Below are positions 6,041-7,786 of a stretch of 7,786 bases of DNA, piece by piece. Made by a program: the position numbers and the translations under genes. The notes under the pieces are model-generated. The model had not been told where the DNA came from and ran no database searches. It saw only the letters and a list, made by a program, of their open reading frames with translations. Every line of letters begins with the position of its first letter. Within the stretch, counting starts at the first letter, position 1. The stretch comes from Bacteroidota bacterium. Lineage in GTDB: Bacteria; Bacteroidota; Bacteroidia; UKL13-3. The stretch lies in the NCBI GenBank assembly GCA_018883485.1, contig VEQB01000098.1, positions 1 to 7,786 on the forward strand, in the 5' to 3' direction.

Positions 6041-7536
6041 AGTGATTTATGGTTAAGAATTTTCTCCATTAAAATGCTTGCGCTTGGCGAGAGAATATCT
6101 GTTACTAAAAATGGCGCTACACCAATAATTACAATTGCAGAAAGCAAAAGAATAGCGGCAAACTTTTCATTCCAACGCGCATCAGTGATGTTTAAAAAGT
6201 GCTGGTTTTTTATTTCACCCATTACACTGCTGCCCGCTGCTCTTAAAATATAAACTGCCGTTACCACAATAGAAGCACAAGCAAGTATAGTAGCCAATCT
6301 ATACCAAACATTTGGGTTTTGCCAAGCCCCAACAAAGATGGTCATTTCTGAAACAAAGCCACTAAAACCAGGCAAACCCAAAGAACACAAACCGGCAATT
6401 ATAAACAAGGCAGAGATAAACGGCATTACTTTTAACAAGCCTCCCAACTGGGCTACCAAGCGGGTATGCGTGCGCTGGTACATCATACCTATGGCAGCAA
6501 AAAATAAGGCCGTCATTAACCCATGCGATACCATTTGCATAACCGCACCAACTATAGCAGTTTCATTTAACATGCCTATTCCTAATATTACAAAACCACA
6601 ATGACTTATAGATGAATAGGCATTGATATACTTTAAATCTGTTTGCATTAAGGTAGCAAAGGCACCATAAATAATGGCTATGGTAGCTAATGCAATAATG
6701 ATTGGTGCATAATAAGCTGCCGCATCTGGCATTAAATAAGTAGCAACGCGCAAACACCCATAACCTCCTAACTTCATAGAGATACCAGCTAAAAACATAG
6801 AGGCTGCAGTGGGCGCAGATGAATGTCCGTCGGGTACCCAAGTATGAAACGGAAACAAAGCCGTAAACACACCAAAGCCCACAAATAAGAAAGGAAAAAA
6901 GAAAAGCTGTGCCGACACAGATATTGGATATTGCGCCATTTGTAACATGTCAAAGGTTCTTGCGCCAGCCTGACTAGAAAAGTAATATAAGCCAAATAAT
7001 CCTATGGCAATAAAAGCCGAACCACCCATTAACATTAGGGCTAACTTCATTGCACTTTTTTCTTTTGCACCACTTCCCCAGATGCCTATGAGTAAAAACT
7101 TAGGAATAACAGCCACCTCTAAAAAGAAAAATAAAGTAAATAGGTCTAAAGAAATAAAGAAACCATAGGCACCCAAACTAAGCAGCAACAACAAGAAATA
7201 AAACTCTTTGTGCAAGTGTTCCATGGTAAAAGAAACCAGTATTCCTGCCATTACTACGAGAGAAGTAAGTAAAATCATGGCCAACGAAATACCATCAATG
7301 CCTATGTGAAAATTTATTCCAAGTGAAGGAAACCAAGTAAAATTTTGTTCAAAGAATATAAAGTTGCTTGCAAGTGTTTCTTTAGCAATTAAGTATTGCA
7401 CCAACAAGTAAAAAGTGGCCAGCAGTTGTATGCCTGAGCCTACAAGTGCAATGCTTCTAGATTGTTTATAGTCTTTGGCACTTAGCACAAATAAGGCAGT
7501 TACAAGTGGAAATATGAGTAGTAGTAATAGGTTCAT
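6037..7536 (-). CDS. nuoM: NADH-quinone oxidoreductase subunit M (complex I)
   Basis: Antiporter-like proton-pumping subunit of the complex I membrane arm, 499 residues against about 509 in E. coli, with about 14 hydrophobic helices. Recognisable signatures: 'LFFFLEVAVIP' (135-145) with Glu140 (E. coli Glu144, TM5); 'FPFHTWVPDGHSSAPTAAS' (228-246); 'AGISMKLGGYG' (250-260) with Lys255 (E. coli Lys265, TM8); 'YSSISHCGF' (307-315) with His312; 'MQMVSHGL' (333-340) with His338; and 'GFSGFVSEMTIF' (390-401) with Glu397 (E. coli Glu407, TM12). The odd point is TM7: the position of the essential E. coli Lys234 is Phe224 (codon TTT at 6867-6865), and no other Lys or Arg is present in that helix. The start ATG at 7536 lies 7 nt after the nuoL stop, and the TGA stop overlaps the nuoN start. 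No Shine-Dalgarno site is seen. Confidence 0.97.
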   Translation of the reverse strand: MNLLLLLIFPLVTALFVLSAKDYKQSRSIALVGSGIQLLATFYLLVQYLIAKETLASNFIFFEQNFTWFPSLGINFHIGIDGISLAMILLTSLVVMAGILVSFTMEHLHKEFYFLLLLLSLGAYGFFISLDLFTLFFFLEVAVIPKFLLIGIWGSGAKEKSAMKLALMLMGGSAFIAIGLFGLYYFSSQAGARTFDMLQMAQYPISVSAQLFFFPFLFVGFGVFTALFPFHTWVPDGHSSAPTAASMFLAGISMKLGGYGCLRVATYLMPDAAAYYAPIIIALATIAIIYGAFATLMQTDLKYINAYSSISHCGFVILGIGMLNETAIVGAVMQMVSHGLMTALFFAAIGMMYQRTHTRLVAQLGGLLKVMPFISALFIIAGLCSLGLPGFSGFVSEMTIFVGAWQNPNVWYRLATILACASIVVTAVYILRAAGSSVMGEIKNQHFLNITDARWNEKFAAILLLSAIVIIGVAPFLVTDILSPSASILMEKILNHKSL

Positions 7537-7543
7537 AAATGAT

Positions 7544-7786
7544 TTACATTAAAGCATAAAATAATAAAATACTTAAACCCAAAACACCTCCTAAAAAATA
7601 GAGCGCATAACTCTGCAAACTCCCCGATTGAAAACCCTTAATGGCTAAAGAACTACTTTGTGTTAAACTTGCCATAAGCAAATAAAAGCCTTCAATAATA
7701 TGCTTGTCTATCCAAGCAGCTGGCTTACCAATTAGATTAAACAAAACCTTATGCGTTATAAACAAATACAATTGGTCTATATAAAA
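7544..7786 (-). CDS. nuoL: NADH-quinone oxidoreductase subunit L (complex I), C-terminal 80 residues only
   Basis: Only the 3' end of the gene is present: 80 codons and the TAA stop at 7546-7544, with the frame open to the right edge. A TTG at 7771-7769 is an internal Leu codon, not a start, because coding similarity continues upstream of it ('FYIDQLY' at the edge). That motif, then 'WIDKHIIEGF' and 'FQSGSLQSYALYFLGG', fits the C-terminus of NuoL. In known NuoL structures this part includes the end of the long lateral helix and the final transmembrane helix that clamp the antiporter-like subunits together. The last 20 or so residues are hydrophobic, fitting that final helix. Identification is strengthened by nuoM and nuoN following in canonical order. 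The catalytic channel residues lie outside the window and cannot be assessed. Confidence 0.9.
   Translation of the reverse strand, partial: FYIDQLYLFITHKVLFNLIGKPAAWIDKHIIEGFYLLMASLTQSSSLAIKGFQSGSLQSYALYFLGGVLGLSILLFYALM

Noticed and set aside
6338..6604. Plus-strand open frame of 88 codons inside nuoM
   Set aside because: It lies antisense to a well-conserved part of nuoM. The Pro/Lys/Ile-rich product is typical of the complement of hydrophobic codons.
6563..6995. Two overlapping minus-strand open frames (6563-6841 and 6789-6995) inside nuoM
   Set aside because: Both are on the nuoM strand but in another frame and fully inside it. NuoM signatures run through the region without a break, so there is no frameshift to explain.
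7544..7771. A separate 75-residue gene starting at TTG 7771
   Set aside because: The frame stays open to the window edge and the residues upstream of the TTG continue the NuoL C-terminus, so it is the end of nuoL and not a short gene.

Overview
The window comes from an AT-rich member of the Bacteroidota. Three things support this: a C-terminal type IX secretion (T9SS) sorting domain, signal peptides followed by Gln, and promoter motifs of the Bacteroidota type (TAnnTTTG) with no clear Shine-Dalgarno sites. The genus cannot be fixed from the sequence. There are two unrelated blocks that meet tail to tail near 4280-4289.

Left block (1-4280): two secreted-protein genes diverge from a 190-bp spacer (617-806). 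The minus-strand gene runs off the left edge. It encodes a signal peptide followed by repeats like those of SBBP-type beta-propeller proteins. The plus-strand gene encodes a 1157-residue exported protein. It has a peptide-N-glycosidase F (PNGase F)-like fold whose N-terminal half is split by about 500 residues that include a LamG/concanavalin-like domain. Beta-rich modules and a T9SS type A tail follow. It starts at TTG, and each of the two genes has a plausible -7 element just upstream.

Right block (4289-7786, all minus strand): the distal end of a respiratory complex I operon. In transcription order it holds the 3' end of nuoL, complete nuoM, complete nuoN (4-nt ATGA overlap with nuoM) and a 107-residue soluble protein of unknown function 12 nt downstream. 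NuoL, NuoM and NuoN are the three antiporter-like proton-pumping subunits of the membrane arm. The promoter lies beyond the right edge.

No RNA genes, CRISPR, insertion sequences or phage genes were seen. No wholly new system is evident. The points most worth a second look are the loss of the canonical TM7 lysine in NuoM (Phe224), the altered active-site surroundings of the split PNGase F-like protein, and the uncharacterised small gene ending the nuo operon.
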